This document shows, piece after piece, positions 33,350-42,004 of a DNA stretch of 45,873 bases. The stretch is from an uncultured Prevotella sp. Its GTDB lineage: Bacteria > Bacteroidota > Bacteroidia > Bacteroidales > Bacteroidaceae. Made by a program: the position numbers and the translations under genes. The stretch spans positions 1 through 45,873 of the forward strand of contig URCI01000020.1 of assembly GCA_900546345.1 (NCBI GenBank), given 5' to 3'. The notes beneath the pieces were generated by a model, which searched no databases, was not told the DNA's origin, and saw nothing but the letters and a program-made list of their open reading frames with translations. Every line of letters starts with the position of its first letter. Within the stretch, counting starts at the first letter, position 1.

Positions 33350-34690
33350 ATGAAGATTATCATTTCAGGAGCATACGCCATAGGCACCTATTTGGCCCGG
33401 TTGCTTTCCCGTAACCAGGAAGAGATCACGGTGATCGATGACGATGAGGATCGCCTGGCCCGCATTGGCACCGATTATGATTTGCTGACATTGTGTGGCT
33501 CTTCCTCGAGTGTGAAGACGCTTAAAGAGGCAAATGCCGGTGACGCAGACCTGTTCATTGCCGTGACCCCCGACGATAGTGCCAATATCAACAGTTGTGT
33601 GCTTGCCCATGCCTTGCATGCCCGCAAGACTGTTGCCAAGATCGATGACAGCGAGTACATGGAGCCAGACATCCAGCAGTTCTATAAGGAACTGGGCGTG
33701 GATGAGTTGATCTATCCTGAGATGCTTGCGGCCCGTGACATCATCAACGGTCTGCGCATGTCGTGGGTGAGACAACGTTGGGACGTGCACAACGGTGCCC
33801 TGGTGATGCTCGGCATCAAGTTGCGGGAAACCTGCGAGATACTCAACAAGCCGCTGAAAGACCTCTGTGGTCCTGATGACCCTTATCACGTGGTGGCCAT
33901 TAAGCGAAAAGGCGAGACGATTATTCCGGGCGGTAATGATGAGCTAAAATGTTATGATCTGGCTTATTTCATGACTACCAAGCAATATATTCCCTACATC
34001 CGCAAGATTGTCGGTAAGGAGCACTATGTCGACGTGAAGAATGTGATGATCATGGGAGGCGGCGCCACTGCCGTGCGTGCCGTACAGAGTATGCCGGAAT
34101 ATATGAATACCAAGATCTTTGAAGTGGATCCTGACCGATGCGACGAGTTGAACCAACTGCTCAACGACCAGGCACTGGTCATCAATGCCGATCCGCGTGA
34201 TATGGGCGTGCTGACCGATGAGGGCATCTACAATACGCAGGCCTTTGTAGCCTTGACGGGCAATGCCGAGACAAACATTCTGGCTTGTCTGGCCGCCAAG
34301 CGCATGGGCGTGCGCAAAACCGTGGCTATGGTGGAAAGCATGGGCTATGCCAGCATGGCCGAGAGCCTCGACATCGGCACGATCATCAATAAGAAAGCCA
34401 TTGCCGCCAGCCGCATCTATCAGCTCATGCTGGACGCCGACGTGCTCAACGTCACCTTCCTGTTGTCTGCCAATGCCGATGTGGCTGAGTTTATACCGAA
34501 GCCGGGCTCCAAGGTGACCAGAAAGCCGGTGAAAGACTTGGGGCTTCCCCAGGGAATGACCATTGGCGGTCTGGTCCGCAGCGGAGAGGGTATGCTGGTC
34601 TCCGGTAACACACAGATACAAGCCGGTGATGACGTCGTGGTGTTCTGCCACAATGTCAATATGAAAAAGATAGAGAAGTTCTTCAATTGA
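33350..34690 (+). CDS. trkA: Trk potassium uptake regulatory subunit TrkA
   Basis: TrkA is the cytoplasmic nucleotide-binding ring that gates the TrkH K+ channel. The 446-residue protein has two tandem RCK units, each a Rossmann TrkA-N part (starting near residues 1 and 227) and a TrkA-C part. The first nucleotide loop reads SGAYAIGTYLA, with Tyr-Ala where GxGxxG proteins have Gly-x, and the second reads MGGGATAVRAVQ, without the third Gly. The acidic ends of beta-2 (VIDDDED and FEVDPDR) are kept, which fits binding of an adenine dinucleotide. It lies four bases after dxs and 50 before trkH. Confidence 0.94.
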   Translation: MKIIISGAYAIGTYLARLLSRNQEEITVIDDDEDRLARIGTDYDLLTLCGSSSSVKTLKEANAGDADLFIAVTPDDSANINSCVLAHALHARKTVAKIDDSEYMEPDIQQFYKELGVDELIYPEMLAARDIINGLRMSWVRQRWDVHNGALVMLGIKLRETCEILNKPLKDLCGPDDPYHVVAIKRKGETIIPGGNDELKCYDLAYFMTTKQYIPYIRKIVGKEHYVDVKNVMIMGGGATAVRAVQSMPEYMNTKIFEVDPDRCDELNQLLNDQALVINADPRDMGVLTDEGIYNTQAFVALTGNAETNILACLAAKRMGVRKTVAMVESMGYASMAESLDIGTIINKKAIAASRIYQLMLDADVLNVTFLLSANADVAEFIPKPGSKVTRKPVKDLGLPQGMTIGGLVRSGEGMLVSGNTQIQAGDDVVVFCHNVNMKKIEKFFN

Positions 34691-34739
34691 GCAGATGACC
34701 ATCGTGTTTGATGCTTATAAAGAATAGGAGACAGAAGGT

Positions 34740-36197
34740 GTGATCAACTTTAAAATCATTTATAAGATATTGGGATCGCTGCTCTTTCTGGAGGCATTTA
34801 TGATGCTGACCTGTCTGGGCATAGCGCTGTACTATGGCGAGGAAGACATCTTTGCCTTTCTTGTCTCCATTGTCGTCACCTTGCTCGCAGGCTTCATCTT
34901 GGGATATAAAGGGCGCAATGCGGAGAACATCATGTCGCGCCGTGACTCTTATCTGATTGTCACGCTCACTTGGACCGTGTTCTCGCTCTTTGGTACGATA
35001 CCCTTTTTGGTGGGCGGATACCTAAGCAGCTTCACAGACGCTTACTTCGAGACTATGTCGGGATTCACCACGACAGGTGCCACCATCATTGACGACGTGG
35101 AGGCATTGCCCCATGGCATTCTGTTCTGGCGGTCGCTGACTCACTGGATCGGTGGTTTGGGAATTGTGTTCTTCACCATTGCCGTGTTGCCACAGGTAGT
35201 AGGCGGAAGCACGAAAGTTTTTGCCGCCGAAGCCACGGGACCGATCAAGAGCAAGCTCAGCCCACGGCTCTCGACGAGTGCCAAATGGATCTGGCTCGTC
35301 TATCTTTTTATTACCTTTGGCTGTATGGGCTGTTTCATGCTTTTTGGCATGAACTGGTTTGAGGGCATCAACTATGCGATGTCCATTGCGGCCACGGGCG
35401 GTTACTCGATCTACAACGACAGTATCGAGCACTTCCATTCACCGGGAATGGAATACACTGCAACGTTTTTCTGCTTTATATCCGGTGTGAACTTCACGCT
35501 GTTCTACTGTGCTGTAGCAAAGAAAAAGGCAAAAGCGCTCTTTCGCGACACTGAGTTCCGGCTCTATCTGATACTCACTGCGCTGTTTACTGTCTTCATC
35601 ATGATGGAGCTCATCGCGCGCAATCACTATGCTTTGGAGCATGCCTTCCGGTCCTCGCTGTTCTCTGTGGTGTCGTTTATGACCACGACAGGTCTTTTCA
35701 ATGACGATGCCGGGAAATGGCCACACGTCACTTGGGTGGTTTTGGCCGTGTGTATGCTGGTAGGCGGTTGTTCGGGCAGTACGGCCGGTGGCATGAAATG
35801 TGTGCGCATCTCCATGCTCTTCAAGGTGCTCCGCAACGAACTCCGGCAGCGTCTGCACCCTCATGCCGTTCTGCCGTTGAAGATCAGCGGCGTGAACATC
35901 ACCTATCCGCAGCGTGTGTCGCTTTTGGCGTTCTTCACAGCTTATCTGTTGCTGATCTTCATCTCTGCCTTTGTGATGATCGCAGCAGGCATTGACAATA
36001 CCAACGCCATCACCATCGCCATGAGTTGTATCGGCAATGTGGGACCGACCTTGGGTCTTGAGATCGGCCCGACCATGTCGTGGTCGATGCTTCCCGACTT
36101 TGCCAAGTGGATCTGCACCATTATGATGCTCTTCGGCCGTTTGGAAATTTTCTCGGTGATCGTCTGTCTCACACCGTCGTTCTGGACGAAAAATTAG
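34740..36197 (+). CDS. trkH: Trk potassium uptake channel TrkH
   Basis: A 485-residue inner-membrane K+ channel of the TrkH/KtrB superfamily. The four pore loops with their selectivity-filter glycines can be seen: MSGFTTTGATII, IAATGGYSIYN, FMTTTGLFND and SCIGNVGPTLG. Ten or more membrane helices are evident. A GTG is used as start, with AGGAG 10-14 bases upstream. It works with TrkA just upstream, so this is a complete two-part K+ uptake system. Confidence 0.94.
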   Translation: MINFKIIYKILGSLLFLEAFMMLTCLGIALYYGEEDIFAFLVSIVVTLLAGFILGYKGRNAENIMSRRDSYLIVTLTWTVFSLFGTIPFLVGGYLSSFTDAYFETMSGFTTTGATIIDDVEALPHGILFWRSLTHWIGGLGIVFFTIAVLPQVVGGSTKVFAAEATGPIKSKLSPRLSTSAKWIWLVYLFITFGCMGCFMLFGMNWFEGINYAMSIAATGGYSIYNDSIEHFHSPGMEYTATFFCFISGVNFTLFYCAVAKKKAKALFRDTEFRLYLILTALFTVFIMMELIARNHYALEHAFRSSLFSVVSFMTTTGLFNDDAGKWPHVTWVVLAVCMLVGGCSGSTAGGMKCVRISMLFKVLRNELRQRLHPHAVLPLKISGVNITYPQRVSLLAFFTAYLLLIFISAFVMIAAGIDNTNAITIAMSCIGNVGPTLGLEIGPTMSWSMLPDFAKWICTIMMLFGRLEIFSVIVCLTPSFWTKN

Positions 36198-36252
36198 TAA
36201 GATAGTATCATGTTTTGATAATCGAGGCAGCAAGATGTCGCTTGTAATTACG

Positions 36253-36260
36253 TAACTTTG
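36253..36260 (+). promoter_or_regulatory. Bacteroidota -7 box (TAACTTTG) for manA
   Basis: TAACTTTG 47 bases before the manA ATG and after the trkH stop, so manA is its own transcription unit. Confidence 0.6.
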
Positions 36261-36307
36261 CAGGGTGTAAACGTATATTATAAGCAGACAAAAAACACAG
36301 ATAAGAA

Positions 36308-37270
36308 ATGAAACCATTACGTTTTAAGCCTTTATTGAAGCAGACGCTATGGGGTGGTAACAAGATCATTCCGTTTAAGCATCTCTGTGATCATCTTGAG
36401 AATGTGGGAGAGAGTTGGGAAATCTCCGGTGTCCCTGGTAACGAGACGGTCGTCAGTGAGGGAGCGTATGCCGGACAGACACTGAGTACTGTCGTGGCCG
36501 AGATGAAGGAAAAGCTGGTCGGTGCCGAGAACTACAAGCGTTTCGGCAACGAGTTTCCTTTGCTGATCAAATTCATTGATGCGGCTCAGCCGTTGTCCAT
36601 CCAGGTGCATCCTACCGACGAGATCGCCCACAAACAGGGCAAAGAACGTGGAAAAACCGAGATGTGGTACGTCATGGACTCTGATCCCGATGCCAGCATG
36701 CTCGTGGGATTGAAGAAGAAGATCACCCCCGAGGAGTATAAGGAGATGGTAGCCAATGACACGATTGTGGATGCCATCGACCACTACGATGTGAAGGAGG
36801 GCGATTGTTTCTTCCTGCCTGCCGGCCGCATTCACAGCATTGGCAAGGGTTGCTTCCTCTGTGAAATACAGCAGACAAGTGATGTCACCTACCGCATCTA
36901 TGATTTCAAACGTAAGGACAAGAATGGCAACTACCGGCAGCTGCACACCAAGGAGGCGGCAGAAAGCATCAACTACACGGTGTTGCCCAACTACCGTACG
37001 GAATATGTGCCGGAGGAGAACAAAGGCATCATGCTCGTACAATGCCCTTATTTCCATACAATGCTCTACGATCTGACGGATCCTATGACGATTGATCTCT
37101 CGGCGTTGGACAGTTTTGTGATCACCATCGTGACCAAGGGCAGTGGCAGACTCACGGATGACGAGGGCAATGTCATCGACGTGCAGGCCGGCGACAGCCT
37201 GATCTTTCCGGCTACCACCAGGCAGATCAAGACAGAGGGAAAGATGAAACTCATCGAGACTTACGTGTAA
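36308..37270 (+). CDS. manA: Mannose-6-phosphate isomerase, class I
   Basis: ManA interconverts mannose 6-phosphate and fructose 6-phosphate, linking mannose use and GDP-sugar synthesis to glycolysis. The 320-residue cupin protein is of the short Bacillus-like kind. Zinc ligands: Gln and His in QPLSIQVHPTDE, the Glu in KTEMWYVMD, and His in FFLPAGRIHSIG. The N-terminal KQTLWGGNKI and the C-terminal cupin strand AGDSLIFPATTRQI complete the fold. It stands alone between trkH and a strong terminator. Confidence 0.94.
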   Translation: MKPLRFKPLLKQTLWGGNKIIPFKHLCDHLENVGESWEISGVPGNETVVSEGAYAGQTLSTVVAEMKEKLVGAENYKRFGNEFPLLIKFIDAAQPLSIQVHPTDEIAHKQGKERGKTEMWYVMDSDPDASMLVGLKKKITPEEYKEMVANDTIVDAIDHYDVKEGDCFFLPAGRIHSIGKGCFLCEIQQTSDVTYRIYDFKRKDKNGNYRQLHTKEAAESINYTVLPNYRTEYVPEENKGIMLVQCPYFHTMLYDLTDPMTIDLSALDSFVITIVTKGSGRLTDDEGNVIDVQAGDSLIFPATTRQIKTEGKMKLIETYV

Positions 37271-37303
37271 GCTAAGCGTAAAGACAATCAGATAGATGAT
37301 AGC

Positions 37304-37343
37304 GAAATAGCAAGTAGGAGAGGCCTGCTTGCTATTTCTTTTT
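37304..37343 (+). terminator. Intrinsic terminator after manA
   Basis: GAAATAGCAAGTAGG (37304-37318) pairs with CCTGCTTGCTATTTC (37324-37338), 15 bp with one wobble pair, followed by T5. Classic factor-independent terminator. Confidence 0.88.
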
Positions 37344-37640
37344 ACAAAACACCTTTCGCTTCAACTTACAATCTAGAGAAGAGAAAAACGATTTTCCCTC
37401 CTTAAAACCACAAAATGGTGTCGCCTCCCATCGTTTTTTGTTGAGTAGTGGGTAGAAAACAGTTGTTTGACACGATCATCTCAGTTAGATGACACGATCA
37501 TCTCAGTTGTTTGATCAGGTCAAAAGCCTTTTCTGACCAGAAATTCTCTAGAGAATTTTGCGAGAAATTCCCTTTCTACTATCCATGGGGAACGTATATG
37601 CTCATAAAGCTCTGATTATCTGATAAATACAAAATCGCGC
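37343..37640. repeat. Dispersed intergenic repeat B, copy 2
   Basis: Related to 3775-4100 in the same orientation: ACAAAACACCT...ACTTACAATCTAGAGAA (37344-37380), GGGTAGAAAACAG (about 37450), and the palindrome AAATTCTCTAGAGAATTT (37541-37558) followed by GCGAGAAAT. In place of the single hairpin arm of copy 1 it has two direct copies of GACACGATCATCTCAGTT (37469-37486 and 37491-37508, period 22). No coding potential. The right end is uncertain; similarity fades after about 37600. Confidence 0.65.
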
Positions 37641-37712
37641 TATTTTCCGCGAAAATCAGAGCAAAGGAGATCTCCGTGAAAAAGAATCGATTCTCGGCGC
37701 CCGTTTTCTATC

Positions 37713-37760
37713 AGAAAAAACAACAAAGGGAAGAACCGGCTCTGTCGGTTCTTCCCTTTG
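37713..37760 (-). terminator. Intrinsic terminator of recA
   Basis: Perfect 15-bp stem, CAAAGGGAAGAACCG (37724-37738) with CGGTTCTTCCCTTTG (37746-37760), 7-base loop, and on the minus strand a TTGTTTTTTCT tail (37713-37723). It lies 12 bases beyond the recA stop. Confidence 0.9.
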
Positions 37761-37772
37761 GATGAAAGGTGA

Positions 37773-38822
37773 TTATTCTTTGTGATCCTTGATAGCTTTC
37801 ATCACCAGTCCGGTGATCTCTTCCGAAAGCTCAGGGTTGTCGTTGATCAGCTTGATGGTGGCGTCACGGCCCTGGGCCAGTCGGCTGCCGTTGTAGCTGA
37901 ACCAGCTGCCGCTCTTCTGGACGATGTTGTACTCCACACCGAGATCCACGAGCTCACCGGCCTTGTTGATGCCCTGGCCGAAGAGAATGTCGAACTCAGC
38001 CTTGCGGAAAGGAGGTGCTACCTTGTTCTTCACCACCTTCACGCGTACGTGGTTGCCATAAACCTCATCGCCGTCCTTGAGCTGGCTGGTGCGGCGAATG
38101 TCGAGACGTACCGAAGCATAGAACTTCAGAGCGTTACCACCCGTGGTGGTCTCAGGGTTGCCAAACATCACGCCGATCTTCTCACGCAATTGGTTGATGA
38201 AGATGCAGCAAGTGTTGGTCTTGGAGATTGTGCCGGTGAGCTTGCGCAGAGCCTGGCTCATCAGTCGGGCCTGAAGACCGACGGCAGAGTCGCCCATGGT
38301 GCCCTCGATCTCTTTCTTCGGCGTCAGTGCTGCGACAGAGTCCACGACGAGGATGTCCACGGCCGAGGAGCTGATGAGCTGGTCGGCAATCTGCAGTGCC
38401 TGCTCACCATTGTCGGGCTGAGAAATCCAGAGGTTGTCAACGTCCACGCCGAGCTTCTCGGCATAGAAGCGGTCGAAGGCGTGCTCAGCATCGATGAAGG
38501 CAGCAATGCCACCCTGTTTCTGAGCCTCGGCGATGGCGTGGATGGCCAGCGTCGTCTTACCGGAAGACTCGGGACCATAGATCTCGATGATACGGCCACG
38601 AGGGTAGCCACCTACACCGAGCGCGCAGTCCAGACCGATGGAACCCGTGGGGATGACCTCCACGTTCTCCACCTTCTCGTCGCCCATGCGCATGATCGAG
38701 CCCTTGCCAAAGTCCTTTTCAATCTTGGCCATGGCCTCTTGGAGCGATTTCAGTTTGCCTTCACGCTCTTTCTTATCTTGTGCTGCTTTTTCCGCAGCCA
38801 ATTCTTCTTCTGTTTTTGCCAT
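37773..38822 (-). CDS. recA: Recombinase RecA
   Basis: A 349-residue RecA, which forms filaments on single-stranded DNA, pairs homologous strands and triggers LexA-type cleavage. Walker A GPESSGKTT is at residues 83-91, Walker B is in VDILVVDSVAAL, loop L1 follows GTMGDSAVGLQARLMSQALR and loop L2 is in GNPETTTGGNALKFY. The first ~30 residues are unusually rich in Lys, Glu and Ala. Length is typical. It lies 38 bases after the carboxynorspermidine-synthase-like gene on the same strand and ends in a strong terminator. I see no LexA box upstream. Confidence 0.97.
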   Translation of the reverse strand: MAKTEEELAAEKAAQDKKEREGKLKSLQEAMAKIEKDFGKGSIMRMGDEKVENVEVIPTGSIGLDCALGVGGYPRGRIIEIYGPESSGKTTLAIHAIAEAQKQGGIAAFIDAEHAFDRFYAEKLGVDVDNLWISQPDNGEQALQIADQLISSSAVDILVVDSVAALTPKKEIEGTMGDSAVGLQARLMSQALRKLTGTISKTNTCCIFINQLREKIGVMFGNPETTTGGNALKFYASVRLDIRRTSQLKDGDEVYGNHVRVKVVKNKVAPPFRKAEFDILFGQGINKAGELVDLGVEYNIVQKSGSWFSYNGSRLAQGRDATIKLINDNPELSEEITGLVMKAIKDHKE

Positions 38823-38860
38823 TTCTGTTGTTGTTGTCTGTTTGTGGTATTATGGAATGT

Positions 38861-40099
38861 TTACAGTTCCAGGTCGCCGTCGTGAACCTCGTGCCAGGGC
38901 AGTCCCTGCTCACCGAGCACCTTCAGGAAGGGATCCGGGTCGAACTCCTCAACGTTGTACACGCCGGGCTTGCGCCAGATGCCTTTGAGGAACATCATGG
39001 CACCGGTCATAGCCGGCACGCCTGTGGTGTAGCTCACGCCCTGCATGCCCGTCTCCTTGTAAGCATCCTGGTGCTTGCAGTTGTTATATATATAATAGGT
39101 GTGCTCCTTGCCGTCTTTGATGCCACGGATGCGGCAGCCGATCGATGTCTCGCCATCGTAGTTCTCGCCGAGATCCTGCGGATTGGGCAGCACGGCCTTG
39201 AGGAACTGCAGTGGTACGATGTTCACCTTCACCATCTTGCCTGATCCGTCGGCGAGTGGAGCCTCGTAGGTCACTTCGTCGATGCGTGACATGCCGAGGT
39301 TCTGAATGCAGTCGAGATAGGTGAGATATTGCTGTCCGAAGGTCATCCAGAAGCGGGCGCGGCGGATCGTCGGGAAGTTGATGACCAGACTCTCCAGCTC
39401 CTCGTGGTGCATCAGATAGCTCTCGCGCGGGCCGATGTTGGGGTAGGTGAGTGCCTTGTGCACGGCGAGCGGGTCAGTCTCAATCCATTTGCCGTTTTCG
39501 TAGTAAAGACCTTTCTGTGTGATCTCACGGATGTTGATCTCCGGGTTGAAGTTGGTGGCAAAGGCCTTGTGGTGGTTGCCGGCGTTGCAGTCCACGATGT
39601 CGAGGTCGGTGATCTCGTCAAAGACATGCTTGGCAGCGTAGGCAGTGAACACCTGGCTTACGCCCGGATCGAAGCCACAGCCCAGGATGGCGGTGAGTCC
39701 GGCCTTCTTGAAGCGGTCGCGGTAAGCCCACTGCCAACTGTACTCGAAGTGTGCCTCGTCCTTAGGCTCGTAGTTGGCGGTGTCGAGATAGTTGACACCG
39801 CAGGCCAGACAAGCGTCCATGATGGTCAGATCCTGATAGGGCAGGGCAAGGTTGATGACCAGCTCGGGCTTGTAGCTGCCGATGAGCTGCTTGAGCTGCT
39901 CCACATCATCGGCGTCGACCTCAGCGGTCTTGATGTCCATCTTGTAACCTTTGTCGTGGATGGCCTTGACGAGCTTGTCGCACTTGTCCTTGTGGTGGCT
40001 GGCGATCATCAACTCAGAGAAGACGTCCTGGTTCTGTACCATCTTGAAGGCGCAGACCGTTGCCACACCTCCGGCTCCAATCATTAATACTCTACTCAT
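38861..40099 (-). CDS. Saccharopine dehydrogenase-like; probable carboxynorspermidine synthase
   Basis: A 412-residue NAD(P)-dependent oxidoreductase. It opens with the Rossmann motif VLMIGAGGVATVCAFKM (residues 4-20) and shows ILGCGFDPGVSQVFTAYAAK and DIVDCNAGNH in the middle. This matches the saccharopine dehydrogenase superfamily and, from the sequence pattern, the branch that condenses a diamine with aspartate semialdehyde to carboxy(nor)spermidine, the alternative polyamine route used by many gut Bacteroidota. The partner decarboxylase NspC is not in the window. Lysine-pathway saccharopine dehydrogenase is less likely because Ddh points to the diaminopimelate route. Confidence 0.85.
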   Translation of the reverse strand: MSRVLMIGAGGVATVCAFKMVQNQDVFSELMIASHHKDKCDKLVKAIHDKGYKMDIKTAEVDADDVEQLKQLIGSYKPELVINLALPYQDLTIMDACLACGVNYLDTANYEPKDEAHFEYSWQWAYRDRFKKAGLTAILGCGFDPGVSQVFTAYAAKHVFDEITDLDIVDCNAGNHHKAFATNFNPEINIREITQKGLYYENGKWIETDPLAVHKALTYPNIGPRESYLMHHEELESLVINFPTIRRARFWMTFGQQYLTYLDCIQNLGMSRIDEVTYEAPLADGSGKMVKVNIVPLQFLKAVLPNPQDLGENYDGETSIGCRIRGIKDGKEHTYYIYNNCKHQDAYKETGMQGVSYTTGVPAMTGAMMFLKGIWRKPGVYNVEEFDPDPFLKVLGEQGLPWHEVHDGDLEL

Positions 40100-40164
40100 A
40101 ATATTTTTAGTTTTTTATTCTATCTGTTGTGATTAGCTCAGCATCGTCGTCGTTGCGGCACCGC

Positions 40165-40782
40165 CTACTCTTCTGTCTTCAGCTCATCGGCTTTGATGCC
40201 CAAGGCATTCATGAGCGAATAGCCGAGGATCTCCTGCCGGAAGTTGCCACCCGGCATGGGTTGCATGGCGAAAACAGTGATGCGCTTGTCATCGGGAGCG
40301 TCGCGTAGTGACTGGCTCACGAGTGCGTAGTCGTTGCCTTCCTCGCCATTGGGTATGATCATCAGGCGCTTCACCTCGTCGTGCTCCAGTATGGTCTTGA
40401 TGGTCTCTTGCAGATACTGCTCTTTAGAGACCATGGAGCCTGTGGGGTAGGCGTTGACGAGAAACTCTCCGAGCTGTTCGTCACGGAAAGCCTGAGCGTT
40501 GAGCTCTGTGTCATAGACCGAGGGACTGAAGTTGTCCATTTGCTTTTTGTCCTTGTCGTGCAGCAGCACAAGTTGGGTCTCATGGGATTTTTTGTCAACG
40601 CGCAGTCCTCCGTCGAGGGCGATGTCCACGACCCAGCGGCTGAGATCGGCCTTGGGAATGCGACGGCCAATCATCCGCTCAAACTGTACGCTCAGTCGGA
40701 AGGTGACGAGATCGATATAATCGGCATCTGCCAGGATGATGTTTTCACTCAAACTGACGTTTTGGTTTGCTTGCATATTCAT
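40165..40782 (-). CDS. Conserved-looking protein of unknown function
   Basis: About 206 residues, soluble, with no membrane segment. I recall similar proteins as a domain of unknown function (possibly DUF6621) restricted to Bacteroidota, but am not sure. Visible features: LSENIILADADYIDLVTFRLSVQFERMIGRRI, given here by its ends at about residues 10-43, and a later HDEVKRLMIIPNGEEG. The ATG at 40782 (or 40776) is chosen because a -7 box at 40787-40794 sits directly upstream; the longer frame back to 40842 would start before the promoter. The transcript would then have almost no leader. It lies before the carboxynorspermidine-synthase-like gene with a 65-base gap. Confidence 0.7.
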   Translation of the reverse strand: MNMQANQNVSLSENIILADADYIDLVTFRLSVQFERMIGRRIPKADLSRWVVDIALDGGLRVDKKSHETQLVLLHDKDKKQMDNFSPSVYDTELNAQAFRDEQLGEFLVNAYPTGSMVSKEQYLQETIKTILEHDEVKRLMIIPNGEEGNDYALVSQSLRDAPDDKRITVFAMQPMPGGNFRQEILGYSLMNALGIKADELKTEE

Positions 40783-40786
40783 ATTG

Positions 40787-40794
40787 CAAAGATA
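40787..40794 (-). promoter_or_regulatory. Bacteroidota -7 box (TATCTTTG) abutting a start codon
   Basis: On the minus strand TATCTTTG is followed after four bases by ATG (40782). With the usual box-to-start distance the mRNA would begin at or within a few bases of the ATG, that is, be leaderless or nearly so. Confidence 0.6.
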
Positions 40795-40911
40795 CCTATT
40801 TATTTTGTTTATAGCAAGCGAAAGTCCGAAAAACATTCGCAAAGGTTTGGGTTGTTGTCCTTTGCGAATGGTGGAGGGGGTGATGACGTGAAGAAGGGTG
40901 GCGGCGACAGG

Positions 40912-41928
40912 TTAGGCGGTCGGCGCTGTCAGCGGCAAGTTGCCTACGAAGCGTTGCAGGTCGGACTGTATCTGCCGGTATTGCGGTGAGCGCATGAACC
41001 CGGCGTTTTTCTTGAGCATCGAATTGATGTCGGCCAGGCTGTTGGTGTAGCATGAGAGTTCATTGCGGCGCTGTGTGCCGTGGACGCTTTCCCTCGAGAT
41101 CTCGCTTTGTCGTTGCCGGATGAGTTTGTCACAAACTTTGCTGAGCATGGGGACCACAATCTTGTCGAAGAGGTGGTGCCCCTGGATATACATGTAGGTA
41201 TTGTCGGGTGTGACACCGAGCTCCGCGAGGCTTTGCTCCACCTCGTGATAGCTTTTCTTCTCGTCGGGATGGATGCGCCAGAGCTGTTCTACTTTTTTCT
41301 CGGCTTTGTGCTTGACCCTTTTGATGGGCTCCCAGGGATTGGCGAGCGAGAAGCCGCCAGGCTCAATGATGCGCAGGAAGTCGGTGATGGTGAAGTCGCC
41401 GTAATGAGGTGTGCGGTAATACCATATGTTCCAGACAAAGAGCGGATAGATGGCTTGGGAATACTGCCGCAAGTATTCTTCCATGTCAAAGATGCTGTGA
41501 TCATTGAGCGTCACGGCCACGCACACCTCATGGAGCGAGGGGGCATAGCACTGCATGTTCTCAATGGCATAGGCATAGGTGTGGAAGACATAGGGATTGT
41601 TGATGACCGCGCGCGAGGTTTCGGTCTTGCCTTGTATGAGGTAGTCATAGTCAGCGTCGACGCAGGCGATCATGCTCTGTCCTGTTTTTCCGGAGAGCAA
41701 CCGCATGAGCACGGCTTTCTTGCCGCGTTCGAGATGTTGCATCCTTGAGGGCAGCATGATCTCGAAGTAGAGGCTGTCGGTCTCGAACTGGCTGAGGATC
41801 TGTCGCCAGAAGAAGACATCGTCGTAGCTCTCGACATAGGCTACGACCTTCCTGCGGGCGTGCTTCGACCGCAACATATTGGCCGCCTCGAAGTAACTGG
41901 AAGTGAGATTGTCTCTTAATCGTTTCAT
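40912..41928 (-). CDS. DUF4435/TOPRIM-like protein (possible effector nuclease)
   Basis: A 338-residue protein that looks like a DUF4435 protein. Near the N-terminus KVVAYVESYDDVFFWRQIL carries Glu33 in the place of the TOPRIM Glu, and 58 residues on SMIACVDADYDYLI carries the DxD pair Asp91/Asp93 (plus Asp95). This Glu...DxD layout is that of TOPRIM metal-dependent nucleases such as OLD and the AriB effector of the PARIS anti-phage system. The remaining ~230 residues are mostly helical and end in a basic/polar region. It follows the ATPase gene by 76 bases on the same strand, the same order as ariA-ariB. Nuclease action is inferred, not shown. Codon use is like the neighbours, so no recent transfer is evident. 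Confidence 0.72.
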   Translation of the reverse strand: MKRLRDNLTSSYFEAANMLRSKHARRKVVAYVESYDDVFFWRQILSQFETDSLYFEIMLPSRMQHLERGKKAVLMRLLSGKTGQSMIACVDADYDYLIQGKTETSRAVINNPYVFHTYAYAIENMQCYAPSLHEVCVAVTLNDHSIFDMEEYLRQYSQAIYPLFVWNIWYYRTPHYGDFTITDFLRIIEPGGFSLANPWEPIKRVKHKAEKKVEQLWRIHPDEKKSYHEVEQSLAELGVTPDNTYMYIQGHHLFDKIVVPMLSKVCDKLIRQRQSEISRESVHGTQRRNELSCYTNSLADINSMLKKNAGFMRSPQYRQIQSDLQRFVGNLPLTAPTA

Positions 41929-42004
41929 AGGATCATGGAAAAGGGCTCCGTGCCAATGGCGCCTGATGATGGTTTTGTTGTCTCTTGGGAAGAGAGAGAT
42001 GTCC

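Noticed and set aside
32077..33387. 436-codon minus-strand frame
   Set aside because: Antisense to dxs, whose motifs and length are beyond doubt; the reverse frame has a His/Arg/Gln-rich composition typical of shadows.
37469..37508. Two direct 18-base repeats as a CRISPR seed
   Set aside because: Only two copies with a 4-base gap; they are part of repeat B.
37782..38885. 367-codon plus-strand frame
   Set aside because: Antisense to recA; no domain, and it runs through the recA start into the gap.
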